From positions 22,801,088 through 22,865,087 of the forward strand of contig OZ024806.1 of the NCBI GenBank assembly GCA_964017045.1: a stretch of DNA of 64,000 nucleotides. The letters run 5' to 3'. Within the stretch, counting starts at the first letter, position 1, and each line of letters begins with the position of its first letter. The notes beneath the pieces were generated by a model. That model did not search any database. It was not told the DNA's origin and worked only from the letters and a program-made list of their open reading frames with translations. A program made the translations under genes and the position numbers. Positions 1-11,900 of this stretch are shown in pieces. This DNA is from Omphiscola glabra. Taxonomy: Eukaryota > Mollusca > Gastropoda > Lymnaeidae.

Positions 1-168
1 ACCCTCCGTAAAAACAACGTAGTTTCTTTCCTATTTTGGCTTCCCTCATGTTAATTTTTCAAACGTCCTGAAAGCGCAGCCGCGGCCGTCCAATAAGTCT
101 TGTCCCCTCTGCCAACTCTCCATACATCAGAACATTTGGAATACGGCCTTCCATCATTCTCATTAAGC
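1..168 (-). pseudogene. Non-LTR retrotransposon ORF2 C-terminal fragment
   Basis: The minus strand reads RMMEGRIPNVLMYGELAEG and RLIGRPRLRFQDV, then an in-frame TGA. This is the conserved DGRIPKxLLYGEL..G.RxxGRPxLRFKDVCKRD segment found after the RT domain in RTE/Jockey-type elements. The remainder lies beyond the window edge. Confidence 0.65.
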
Positions 169-1577
169 CGACTGACAATCAGAGGCGCCTCTTGCTAAGA
201 GTGGAGTTTCTACTGGCATATGTCGTCCACACTTAACTTTCATATAGTAGCAAACTGAACACACATGCCTAATAGACAATTTTATTATTAAACACTTATT
301 ACTGCTTTAGCGATACTGATTTTCGCCTCCTCGTCAACGGAGAGTGAGCTAGATGTATTGAACTCAATGTATGTGAAGTTTTCAGCAACTGACGGTATAT
401 ATGACATGATTTTTTGTTATAATGTGCTGGATTTTATGTAGTGAAAAGAAACGTCTGCCATTTTCACATACAAATAGCGAATTGCTTTAGAAATTAGGTT
501 TTTCTGTAAATTTGACTAAAGAATTAAATCTCAGACTGCAAAGACGAGACCAAGCTTGTCCCTGAAATGTACAACGATGTGAAGATATTTAGGCAAAAAC
601 TATTTTTTCCCTCGATCCTTTTAATAAGGTATTTGACAAAATTTCCTTTATGTGAGAAATTTTGCCAGAGGATTCCGCCGTGTTTCCAAGTATTTTTTTT
701 TTTTACTTTCTTCCTCGAGATGGCAGTTTCAGGACCATTTATCCTATATTTATATCAATGCAAACGCATACATTTATTCCAAAGTATCTTCAATGAGCTG
801 CTGGCTGAACTTCAAATGGATGGAATCGATCAACAACCCTATGATAAGTAGATAGACAGAATGATCAGATACAAAGATGGAAAACCCGTAGACTTTTATT
901 CGTGTCTCCAGGGTAATCATTATTTTCATTTAAATTTTCTGATCGATACCACCTACTTGGTGGAGAAAAAACATGTTTAATTAAATATGAATTACGTGAA
1001 AACTGTTGGTTTTAAAAAGTCATTTTAACAATGTTTTGCACTTTTAAAATGTAACCATGCCCAGTGTATTCAAATAACGTAGTAGTTTCCTTTGTGTTAC
1101 CGAAGTCTTAGCATACTAGTCATAGTTCAAATTATTTGCTGAAGACTTCCATGCAATGTTGATGCCAGAGATTACTAACATTGAGCATCGCTAAATGTCA
1201 CAATGTCAGAACAATTTCACGTGGTCATCTTATGTAACATTATCAAATCTAATCTAACGCTTCATTATATAGTTACAATGAAAGCATACTTACAATTAGG
1301 AAATAGCGAAATATGAAAAAAAAGACAACGAAGATATTCAAAGATTCTTATTTAATCATGGATTCATGTGTGACAAAGAAATAGTGGATACAATTTAAAC
1401 AACGATAACAAAATGAACACCAAGCTATAACGACTAGTATAAAATGGTAATAGTTACAGAATCCTCTGGTACTGACGAATCGCGGCTTTAAAAATAGTTT
1501 AAAGTGTATAACATGTTTAAAAAGAAATTTGTTTAAAAAAAAAATTTTAATTAAAAAATCTGGCACCGGTCCTAGTG
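169..1577. other. No gene seen
   Basis: AT-rich unique sequence without convincing exons; short ORFs have no recognisable content. Confidence 0.5.
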
Positions 1578-1860
1578 CAGTGGGAAATTTTTAAAAAAGG
1601 TAATAAAGGAGAGACTGCAATCAGGTTTGTTGAAAATTCTTTTGATGCTATCTCGGATACCAAGTCTCAGCTAAATGCTATTATTTTAATTTAATTCAAT
1701 TTTGTATGTTGTTTGTTTGCTGACGAAGGCTTCCTGCCGACACGTTCGTTGTTTTGTTGCGTTCCTTTTTCAGGTTTGACCATGCTTTGTTTTACTCATT
1801 TTTTTTTTTTTGTGGAAATCATCCAGTGGTCCACTAAACATACAAATGTGGGAAACACTG
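1578..1860. mobile_element. Possible hAT-type MITE containing a hammerhead-like motif
   Basis: CAGTGGGAA at the left and GGGAAACACTG at the right, flanked by tcctagtg and tgctagag (6 of 8 match, with the CTAG core of hAT targets). The interior includes the ribozyme-like motif at 1720. Weak inverted repeats. Confidence 0.35.
1720..1744 (+). ncRNA. Degenerate hammerhead-like core
   Basis: CTGACGA, GGC and GCC stem arms, then GACACG. Same layout as the motif at 17428, with two core changes expected to abolish cleavage. Confidence 0.22.
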
Positions 1861-3765
1861 TGCTAGAGGATTTAACTTCTAGTTTGATAAACGTTGAAAT
1901 ATCATAGCTGAACCTACAAGAGGATTTTCCACATTAATCTTACCAGGGAAATATTTAAACCAGGTTTAGGAGCACATTGCCTTCATCGGGCTTATATTTT
2001 CATTACCAGACTTCTCTTAATAGCTTGCAAGCTGTCTAGCTTAACAAACAAAATCGATGAGAACGATTCCACCCCCATCCCATTTTACCGTTCCTCAATC
2101 TACGTAATGTAAGTAAGAATACAATGTCTGCCTGTCTGCCCTCATGCCTGTCTACCTTCCCGTCTGTCTGTCTCTCTATTCTGTACCGTTCTCTGCCTGT
2201 TTCTGTCTCCCTGTCTATCAATGTATATCATCTTATGGCATAAATTTGTGGCATTGGAACTTCTGGCCATCAACAACAATCTTAAAATCACTATCTTCGT
2301 CCTCTGTCCAGAGCTGAACCAAGCAAGCTTGAAGGCCGCAAGCTATGGAAGACTTCGTCATGGATACTTGTCTTTGAAGCTGTTGTCGCTAGGTCTGCAA
2401 AATATAGAATTTTATAAAGTTGGTAAACATAAGTTGAATAAAAATAAATCACAAAAATGAGATTTATATGCTTAAATATTATTTATTATTTTTTATTTTT
2501 TATTTTGTTGATCGTCCAACGCATGCGTAAATGACCTAGGCGAAGAAAGACTGTGCAGAAGTGTAGATGAGCGCTCTACGTAGCCATTCGAACTGAATGT
2601 AGACGACACTTGAATAGGCTTTAATTTTTAATTAATTTTTTAAAAATATGTTCCGCACAGATTCATTTTGTATAATTAATATAGTGTTTATCAATATTAT
2701 TTAGTAAAATTGTTAATTAAATTTATGTTCCAAATTTTAAAATCTAAACTTTTAAGAAATATACTACCCAGTAACATTTGTTACGGAAAATAACATAAAT
2801 TAATTAAGATTATGTGAATGGGGTAACTTAAAAAGGGAGCGGTAGATAGGAACTAAGATGGGAAAGCTTTTCGTTTTGCCAAGAATAAACCGTGAAGGAA
2901 AACAGAGAAAAGTGGGACTGAGCGTGGTGCAAAGAATTAGTTCATTTATTATGAGCAAAGTTACAATTGGTATACGAAATTATGTAATGCAAATTAATGC
3001 TGTCGACTTGTTTGATATGGTGTTTTTTTTGTATTTTCCCATGAATTATTATTTGCCGAGTTTTTCATTTTTTGCTAAAGAAGTGCTTATAAATTCATGC
3101 TGATAATAAGATTTGTTCAAAAAAGGAAATTTCTATGCTTGTGTGGCATCAATTTAGGTTGTAATTTTTTTTTTTTTGAGTCATTTTTTAATCAGCGTAA
3201 TAATATTTATTATTTCTGATGTTCATTATCGCGACAATAATATCATTAATAGATCTGATGTTCATTAATTGACTGAAATGTTTTTTTAAAAAAATGATTC
3301 TGCACTCTGTACAAAATAACACAATATCTTTTATGATCAGTTTTCATATTTTCCAGTATGTTTATTAAGCTAAGAATCACACACGCAATTCTTAACGCGT
3401 TCTGACAAATTGCATCAATTTTGTTTACTGTTCTAGGAAGGGATGGTTTCATTTTCATGTGATTTATTTCCATATCTCGAAGTATGGAAATAAATACTGA
3501 TTTGTTATCCACTTTTTCTATCGGTGTATATCTGCTATCGCACTGCGCTTTCTGGGGATGGAGGTCATCGTTGGATGTCACATGGGTCACTCAAGATATT
3601 GAAATTAACTGACATGTAACTGGGCTGTTAGTTTATTTTTTCTACTGTTAGATTCTTTTATTTATTACATGATAGTTTAGTGGGAGTGTTTTTTCTAATT
3701 CTCGTCTTAGATATTTTTTCATGGAATTATACCTCATATTTGACCTCCTTCTCCACCTCCTAGAT
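1861..3765. other. No gene seen
   Basis: AT-rich, with the TCTG tract at 2120. ORFs at 2221 and 2858 lack family similarity and splice context. Confidence 0.5.
2120..2222. repeat. Pyrimidine-rich TCTG low-complexity tract
   Basis: Irregular CTGT/CTGCC repeats, with an apparent ORF only on the complementary strand. Confidence 0.7.
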
Positions 3766-3895
3766 CAGTGATTCTCAACCTTCCTTATACCGCGACCATT
3801 GAATACAGTTCATCTTGTTGTGGTTACCCCCATAAATGAAAATGAATCCATTGCTACTTCATAAATATTTCTTTTCCTGTGGTCTTGGGCGTTCA
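3766..3895. mobile_element. Truncated SPIN-like hAT miniature element
   Basis: Begins CAGTGATTCTCAACC and follows the same internal order as the copy at 23763 (GCTACTTCATAAATATTT, GTGGTCTTGGGCG). The right terminus is lost or unrecognisable. More diverged than the other copy. Confidence 0.55.
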
Positions 3896-5149
3896 CGACT
3901 GTCCTAGATTGACTCAGCGTCAACGCCAAAGTGACTACGGATTTTTGTTCAGTGGTCATTGTTTTCTTATAAATTAATCTTCGGTACTACCTTTTTGAGT
4001 GTTGTTCTTGTCCGTGTATTGATTTGGCGGTTACCCTGATGTCAACTGATTCTCTTTATACATGAAGAACAATATGTGCTGAGTTAGTAACTTCTCGTTC
4101 ATCTTGATCCCCTATCTCTTCTTGCATCTCCCCTGCTGTAATTTATTACTTTGTCATTTGAAACTGTTGTTACTATCATCAGAGTTTGAGCGTGAAACAT
4201 AAAAATGATGATTTGAGACAGAGATAAAGGAACCAAGAGAAAATAACCTCATACATAAATTAAATTTAAAATAAAATTATAATTTTTAAAAATAATAATC
4301 AGTTTTCTTGTTTTCATTAAGATTTATTTCCCTTAGAGGATTATTCCCCCTCATTTAAACCACAGAACACGAAGATTTATCAACCTTTGTTACAGCTACA
4401 TGCAACGTAGGACTAGACATGACGTAGTTTTTTTTTTTTTTAAATTACAAGTTACATTATCAAACATAATTTTTCATTATTATATTCAATGAAAAAATAA
4501 AGCTCTATCATAAGACAGCCAAGTTTTAATATACACAATTAAACAAGTAGTATTACACAAACATTACAATTGTAATATGTCTATGCGTACCGCCATCTTA
4601 TTCGTACATGGATATTGGCTCTCGGTACTAAAAAAAAAAAACACCCTAGATATTGTTACACGCAAAGTGTAAAACGCAGGCAATCTTTTTGAATGCCTAA
4701 GCAAATGGTGAAAGGCTTACGTATTTTAAACTTTGACCAGGACTAAAAATAGAATGACCAGGTATTCATTAAAAATCCTTTCATAACTCGGGCGTTTAAT
4801 AATAATCAAAGGGATTACACTTATAAATAAACGAACAGCACAAAATAAGTACAAAACGGCATTTTTTTTAAATTTAATATGTTACAGCAGTCTGAACTTG
4901 AATGACATTATGATTTACATTTTTGTTTTACACGAATTCATTTTCTATTTTGACACTTGATGATACGCATGCACTTAAAAAATCCTTGTTGTGTTGCAGT
5001 TAATCTGAGAGAGATTTTTTTTTTCCATCGGAATGTATTCTAATGTCAATAGAGGCTTCTTACACATAGAAAGCTGAGATCTGGTATAAAGAAATGTGGC
5101 CGATAATGAGCCCTTGCTGTGTGGAATTGTTTAAATAGAACGTTATGGA
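3896..5149. other. No gene seen
   Basis: AT-rich with poly-T and poly-A tracts; nothing recognisable on either strand. Confidence 0.5.
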
Positions 5150-5505
5150 ACAACATGGATACAATATGTGGTCATCTCAGCAAATGTGCCCGCACACAAT
5201 CTGTGGTCATCTCAGCAAATGTGCCCTGACACAATATGTGGTCATCTCTGCAAATGTGCCCAGACACAATATGTGGTCAGCTCAGCAAATGTGTCCGGAC
5301 ACAATCTATGGTCGTCTCAGCAAATGTGCACGGACTCAATCTGTGATAGGGTACAACATGGACACAATCTGTTGTCACCTCAGCAAATGTGCCCGGACAA
5401 AATCCGTGATCATCTCAGCAAATGTGCCTGGACACAATATGTGGTCATCTCAGCAAATGTGCCTGGACACAATATGTGGTAATCTCAGCAAATGTGCTAA
5501 ATGTT
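5150..5505. repeat. 35-bp minisatellite, about 10 copies
   Basis: The unit contains CAGCAAATGTGCCCGGACAC and a GTGGTCATCT end, with one deleted or altered unit near 5340. The ORFs across it are repeat artefacts. Confidence 0.9.
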
Positions 5506-5784
5506 GTGCTCCACGTATCTACATCTTTTACTTTAATCCGCTGTTCGCACAAATTGACTAAATCGAACTCAGCCTTTGATGCCAAAAGTAATGTTAACAA
5601 TCTTAAGCTAGTAACATGATAGCAATATCACAAATAAAATTTCCTCCTGACGTTTTCCACACAAAGGACGTGGAGACTCAGGCAATGATTTGGATGCAAT
5701 CAAAGCCTTTATTGTAATTTGGAGTTATTTTTTCCATAGAAAATATACACAACAGTGATTTGGACTGATACGATAAATCGAATA

Positions 5785-5945
5785 AAAAATTAGAGACTTC
5801 AGATAGACATTTAGAGACTTCTAAAAGACATTTAGAGACCTCTGACTGAGATTTGGAGTCTTCTAAAAGACATTTAGAGACCTCTGACTGACATTCGGAG
5901 ACTTCTGATAGACATTTAGAGACTTCTGATAGACATTTACATTAT
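5785..5945. repeat. 21-bp minisatellite
   Basis: About seven degenerate units of GACATTTAGAGACTTCT type. Confidence 0.85.
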
Positions 5946-7060
5946 AAATACTTTTGACCCAACTGTTTATTTCGTATTTTTAAAAAACTCCAGTTCCCCT
6001 CGTGTTATTACAAACTTTGTCTAGGTCCAGTAAGGCGTTCTACAGAATACCTGAATTTCACACTTTGAATGTAACAATATGACAAGTTCAAATGGACGGG
6101 CCAAGACTTTTTGCCGCACAGTTAGAAAAAAAAACTATGCAGTTGGACAAAAATGCAGCCCCTCGATATAAAGAAAATAGTGCCAATCGGTTGGGGGGGG
6201 GGGACCACAACCTCCGCACCCCCTTCCTACGCCGCTGCAAGAAGCAATTTCATTTAAAGCATATGAGCTTTGATTTACCCAGTAGAAACCTTCTGTACAC
6301 CTGCAATAATGGTTAGTTCTCTCAAACTCTTTTACTCTCCAAATAAATTTGTATATCACTTTTAAACTTTTCATTGGACAAACAAGGATATTTTAAGACA
6401 TGAGCACAAAAGTGTCACGTGATAGGAGTGTTCAAGATAAAAAATACACCACAAATACACCATCACGTGACTCGCACAGTTAACGCTTACATTTGGAATA
6501 AATTGTCTGCCAATTACATGTTATACTACGATAAATTTGTCTCAATATAATACCAGTGGTTGCGAGGGGGTCAGGGGTTATGAGGGGTCAGGGGTTACTG
6601 GGGTTATGAAGTGGTTACGAGGGGCTAGAGATTACGGAACCAAAAATGTTCTAAGCATGCTTGAAGCTATTTAAGTACATGTGCACATCTCAAAATATTG
6701 AACTTAATTCGAAATTTATTGAGCAGTCTCACTGTCAGTCCCATCATTTCATTAAGAATACATTTCTTTACCATTATGAGCATCAATTACCAATGTTATA
6801 TACAACAAATGCATAAATTAGTCATAAAGCTAGCACAGTTATAAAGAGATGAGCTTACATGGTAAAAATATGTCTTGACATTGAATGTTTTCACTGAACG
6901 TTGTTAAAACTGTTAAATAAACAAATTTGTTGTTTTTTTCCTTATCTCAATGGTAATCAGTTGACAATCAATTTATAATTTTGACATGTATACTTTTATT
7001 TAAATATTTATTATAGAACTATATCAGATTAATCATAGTAAATTTTGAGTTTCAAAAATA
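5946..7060. other. No gene; possible MITE end and G tract
   Basis: Contains an 11-G tract at about 6190 next to a CCGCACCCCCTTCCTACGCC segment that resembles a MITE end. Otherwise AT-rich downstream flank of the astacin gene. Confidence 0.4.
6550..6640. repeat. Short G-rich minisatellite
   Basis: Degenerate GAGGGGTCAGGGGTTAT units. Confidence 0.7.
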
Positions 7061-7312
7061 AATTTTATTTTTTAAAAACGTTTTTTTTTCACCCAACAAA
7101 AAATTACAGAAACATAACTGATTTAATTGCAATTCCATTTAAGGTGAGAACATTCATTTCCCATGTGATTTTCTAAATCGGTCTCCGAAAATTGGAGGTT
7201 CCACAAGCGTCATGCGTGGGTCACACTTTAATGTGCGCGAGGCGCATGCTACCGCACAGTCTTTGTCAATCGAAGCGCGTCAAACGACTCTGGGTGACGA
7301 AGTGCGGTGACG

Positions 7313-7424
7313 TCACTTTCTCCTCTTCCGCTTCCGGCTTGATATGACGGGCTGACAGACGCCATTTTTATCTTCGTAACTCGGACAGCACCGCGTCACA
7401 CATTGCTTCATGTCCGTCTTGATT
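7313..7424 (-). CDS. Astacin gene terminal exon of cassette 2
   Basis: 36 codons then TGA, encoding TDMKQCVTRCCPSYEDKNG, VCQP and a very basic end (SSRKRKRRK). The RCC..Y..G.C pattern resembles an EMI-like or stabilin-type short Cys motif. A minus-strand AATAAA lies at 7064-7069, about 244 bp downstream of the stop. Confidence 0.8.
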
Positions 7425-8946
7425 CTAAATAAAAAAGAAGGGATTTGAAACGTCAATCAAAAGGAGAAATGAACTGAATTTTTTTTTTAACATTTACACA
7501 ATTTTAAATCTCAATATTGTAGTAATTAGTGTAGTCAAATAATTCAGTGGAAGAAATCGCTATTTAACTTTATAAGTTTTCACGTGGCTTCTATTTTCTT
7601 TAAATATCCCCCATATACCTAATGCTCTTTATCCTAAAACAAGATCAAAGTGTTGATACATTGACCCAGCTTAACGTTAACCGGTTGAGTGGGTTGAAGT
7701 TGACGTGTTTAAAAAAAAAATAATTTTGTATTTCACAACTTTTACTTGGTACGTTGTAAAGTCTGTTCAAAATATATGTAACAATTTTTTTTAAATGGCC
7801 ACCGGTCAGTACGTACCGAGTACAATTAGTGAGCCAGCCACAGTTGTACTCCTCCTTAGTGACCACCGGACATGCGTAGGCCTGGAAGTTTGGACACGGC
7901 TGGGTGTTGCAGACCTGGGTCTCGCTGTCAGCATTTTGTCCACTGTTGGAGGGTGTTTATAAAGGCCAAAGAGAGATCAGGATTGTTATTAATGATGCCT
8001 GTGATTAGTGTTGCTACGGGCAACCTTTACACTTAAACATATCACACAATAGAACACCAGGTTATGCCACTACTCTACCGTCAACACCAGATTGTAATAG
8101 TACGCTTCATCAACAGTCAACACCATATTTTACACCTACATTACACTAACATTAAACTACTAATTTTACACCTACACTAAACTTAAAGTCAACACCAGAT
8201 ATTACCCCTACTCTACAACAGCAGTCAACACCAGATCGTTACCCTTATGCTACACTATCAGTAAACACCAGATCTTACACCTAAACTACACTAACAGTCA
8301 ACACTAGATCATACCCATACGCTACACCGCTTCGTACCATGCATCAATATTTGAATATAAAAAAGATTCTCCGTTGAGGAATAAAAAAGGTTAAAAGTGG
8401 TCCCTTACCCACATTGTGTTGAATTCGTACATGTTCGGTTTCTCCCTCTCTTACCACACCCGCCACATGTGGCCGTACATGGCGTCCACGCCGACCAGGC
8501 ACCCCAGCCAGTGGGGGTTTCTTGTGTGATCTTGGCGTATAGAAAAGATATGATCTTAAATACGATTTGGTCGGGATTGAGGGAAAATGGTAGGGGTGGT
8601 GGGGAGGGAAAATTAAATCTAGCATTCTCCCTCACTCACTCTCTATCCATCCATCCATCCGTACATCCATCCACCCATTCATCTATCTCTCTTTCTCACT
8701 CACTCTTTTAAACCTACTTTCCCAAGTTTTTTCTTCCTCACTAAATTTCTTGCCAACCCAATCTGTGTTATTCTGTCTGTCTCTCTCTGTCTCTCTCTCC
8801 CTCTGCCTTATTTTTTTTTCTTTTTGCCAAGTTTCTCCCTCGCTCTAACTTTTAATACCTTCACTCTCGCTGGTTCTCGCACTCTCTTTATCACATATTT
8901 TTAAGCTTCGGTCCATCTTCTCTGTCAAGGTCTCTCTATTTCTCCC

Positions 8947-8994
<48 letters not shown>

Positions 8995-11900
8995 ATGTGG
9001 GTGTGTTTGTTTGTGTCTTAGTCTGTTTTTATAATTCACTTTCTCTATTCCAGCGCCCTACTCTAATGGTCGCATCGAATGCATCCCACTTATTCCCCTT
9101 GAAGTGCCCTATACCAATGCCCCAGGCCAACATCCTACATTGTATGCCTCACCTCAGTCGTGGTGCCCGCCTGTGTTACGATAACTTGGGTGACGTCAGA
9201 TCCTACCGTTGTTATACCCAACTGGTCGTCTGCTGAATAAAAATAAAAAAAATTTAATTTCTTATAATTTTTTGTGACGTCTAGAACATTCTGTCAGCCG
9301 GCTGAAATTTAAATTTAAATTACTCTCCGTATCCACCACTTCAGATTTAATCGACTCCAATAATACAAAGTGGCTGTTATGCGACGTCCAACTACTAGAC
9401 TACACCGAAAGAATTGAGTAAATAATGTCATTTACACAAGTACTTGCCGATACAGAGTCCATCTTTGAGGGTAAAGCCTTTACAGCACCGCTCTGCTTCC
9501 GTCTCACACGTACTCCCTCTGGAGTGTTTCCTTGGCCTGGTCAATTCAATAGAACACAACATTGGAAGAACACCATCAATATTTATTATTATTTTTCCCC
9601 TGGACAGACTTAAGAGAACATTGTTTCGTTCCTTGAGTTCTGCGCTCAATTTCGAATTTATTATTTTATTAACCTTTTTAAATCGAAAACCGTGCTTTGT
9701 GTTTGAAAATTGTTTTACAATTCTCCCTATGACGTCATCGTTTTTAATTTCAGACTTCCGCTAAGCTTTGAGTGATGCAAATGTAGATGGTAAAACAAAC
9801 ATTTTTTTTTGGGTTGTAATAAAAAGACAGATGCAGTAGATGTTACCGTATTCAGGGCCGTGCCGAGAAAAAGCGGCGCCCAGGGTGGGGTCCGAAAATA
9901 ACCCCCGTCAACATATAGAAAAAAGCGTCGCCCGGGGTAAACAAGCAAAAAATATGATTTTGGCGCCCTAAGTCTTTGTGAATTACTTGGGATTGTATCA
10001 ATTAATTCATAATTAAGGTCCTATCTTAAGACGATGTTGGCGCCCCACTGATGTTGGCACCCAACTGACCTTGGCACCCAGGGCGTATTTCCCCTTCGCC
10101 ACCCCTTCCCTTTTTTCACCAGGCCCTTGATGTGACTATAGAAGTAGCTCCCAACGTTTTTTGTGTCCCATAAACATCTTTCAAATTATCAGTAGCAGAT
10201 TATAGATTCATTACACATCTCCATTTGAAAGTTAGACTCCATTGCTTTAGTAATTACATTTTGTTGATGAATATGTGTAATGAACGTGGGGGGGGGGGGA
10301 GACTAACAAAAACTCGTGGACACTTACATGTACTTGTTGCACGCGTATGTTGGAGGTGTGTACACTGGACAAGGGATGTACTCCATCTTGTACCACTCTT
10401 GTCTACATGAAACGCCCTGGGTGGAGATGCACGGCTTTTGTGGCTCCGGGGAGTCGAAGCAGCCGCCACATGGTTCTATAGATGACAATGAGATGTTCGT
10501 TTTTTAATAAAAGACAAATTCGGAAATTTGGAATCATGTATCAGTGGTGGATATATATGTCACATTGCTAGCCAGGGCGCAGAAGATTTAATCTATCAGG
10601 TAAATGTGTCATGGCTAGCATGAACGTAGATGATGTAATCTATCAGGTAGATATGTCATGGCTAGCATGGAAGTAGAAGATTTAATCTATAAGGTAAATG
10701 TGTCATGGCTAGCATGGACGTAGATGATGTAATCTATCAGGTAGATGTGTCATGGCTAGCATGGACGTAGATGATGTAATCTATCAGGTGTATCTACATG
10801 TTTTAAAGCTAGCATAGGCGTAGAAGATTTAATCTATCAACCAATATCTCCTCCTTATTTAGAAGGCATATCACCCATTCTCAATTTGCATCACACTTAC
10901 ATTTTGTTCCGACAACTCTCTTTTAAATACCACTCAGTGTCCTCATTCTCTATCTTTCTCTCTCTGCTTCCATCCCCCCCACCCTTATCCAACTTTTTCT
11001 ATGCCAACAATAATCAACATATTTTAAATATAATGTCTCACCCGATTTCTGATATCATGCCTCACCGCTCTATTATACAAAGTGACTTTAGAATAGCATT
11101 ACTCACATGGCACAATGATATCATTTCTCACTGCCACTATGATACCATTTCTCACCTGGCACAATGATATCATTTCTCACCTGCCACTATGATACCATTT
11201 CTCACCTGACACAAGGATACCATTTCTCACCTGCCACTATAATACCATTTCTCACCTGCCTACCATGTCTCACCTGCGTATATTTCCGCAGAGAATCCAC
11301 CGATGCCATTCCTGGCAGCCCTGAAGAGCACCAACATAGCGCTCCCACTGCTGACGATGATCTTTGGGGGAGGCAGACCACAGCAGAACCTGGACGCCGG
11401 CGATCAAGAACATGTTGCTATAGTAACCGTTATAAATCTATTAAAGCTTTTTGAAAGCATGGACGGGGCTTGGGGGTGAAAGGTGATAACAGATGTGTCT
11501 GGCCTCGGCACACGTTACATTTATGTCTGCTCCATTGGCACACAGTACAGCTAAGCTAAACACAATTCAATCGTCCATCGATAAGAGCTTCTAAATCAAC
11601 TGGAAGTAGTTATAAAGTAATATATAAACTAAAATCAACCGGTTTCAGAATGGGGTCTTTCATATAATTATATCATAATGTCAAGAACAAAATATATTTG
11701 CATAAGTATTCAAATAATTGAACGCAGTTGAACTCCAATCTAGTTAAATACATTTGAGTTCACTCCATGATTTTCAACTTTATAAGGGAGTCGGTCCTAA
11801 GACTATATGAGCTTGGAATAATAGTTCCTTTCCAATAAATAAATAGATAACTGCTGCACTATTATCCAACTTATCCTGAAAACCTTCTTTCATTTAGTCG

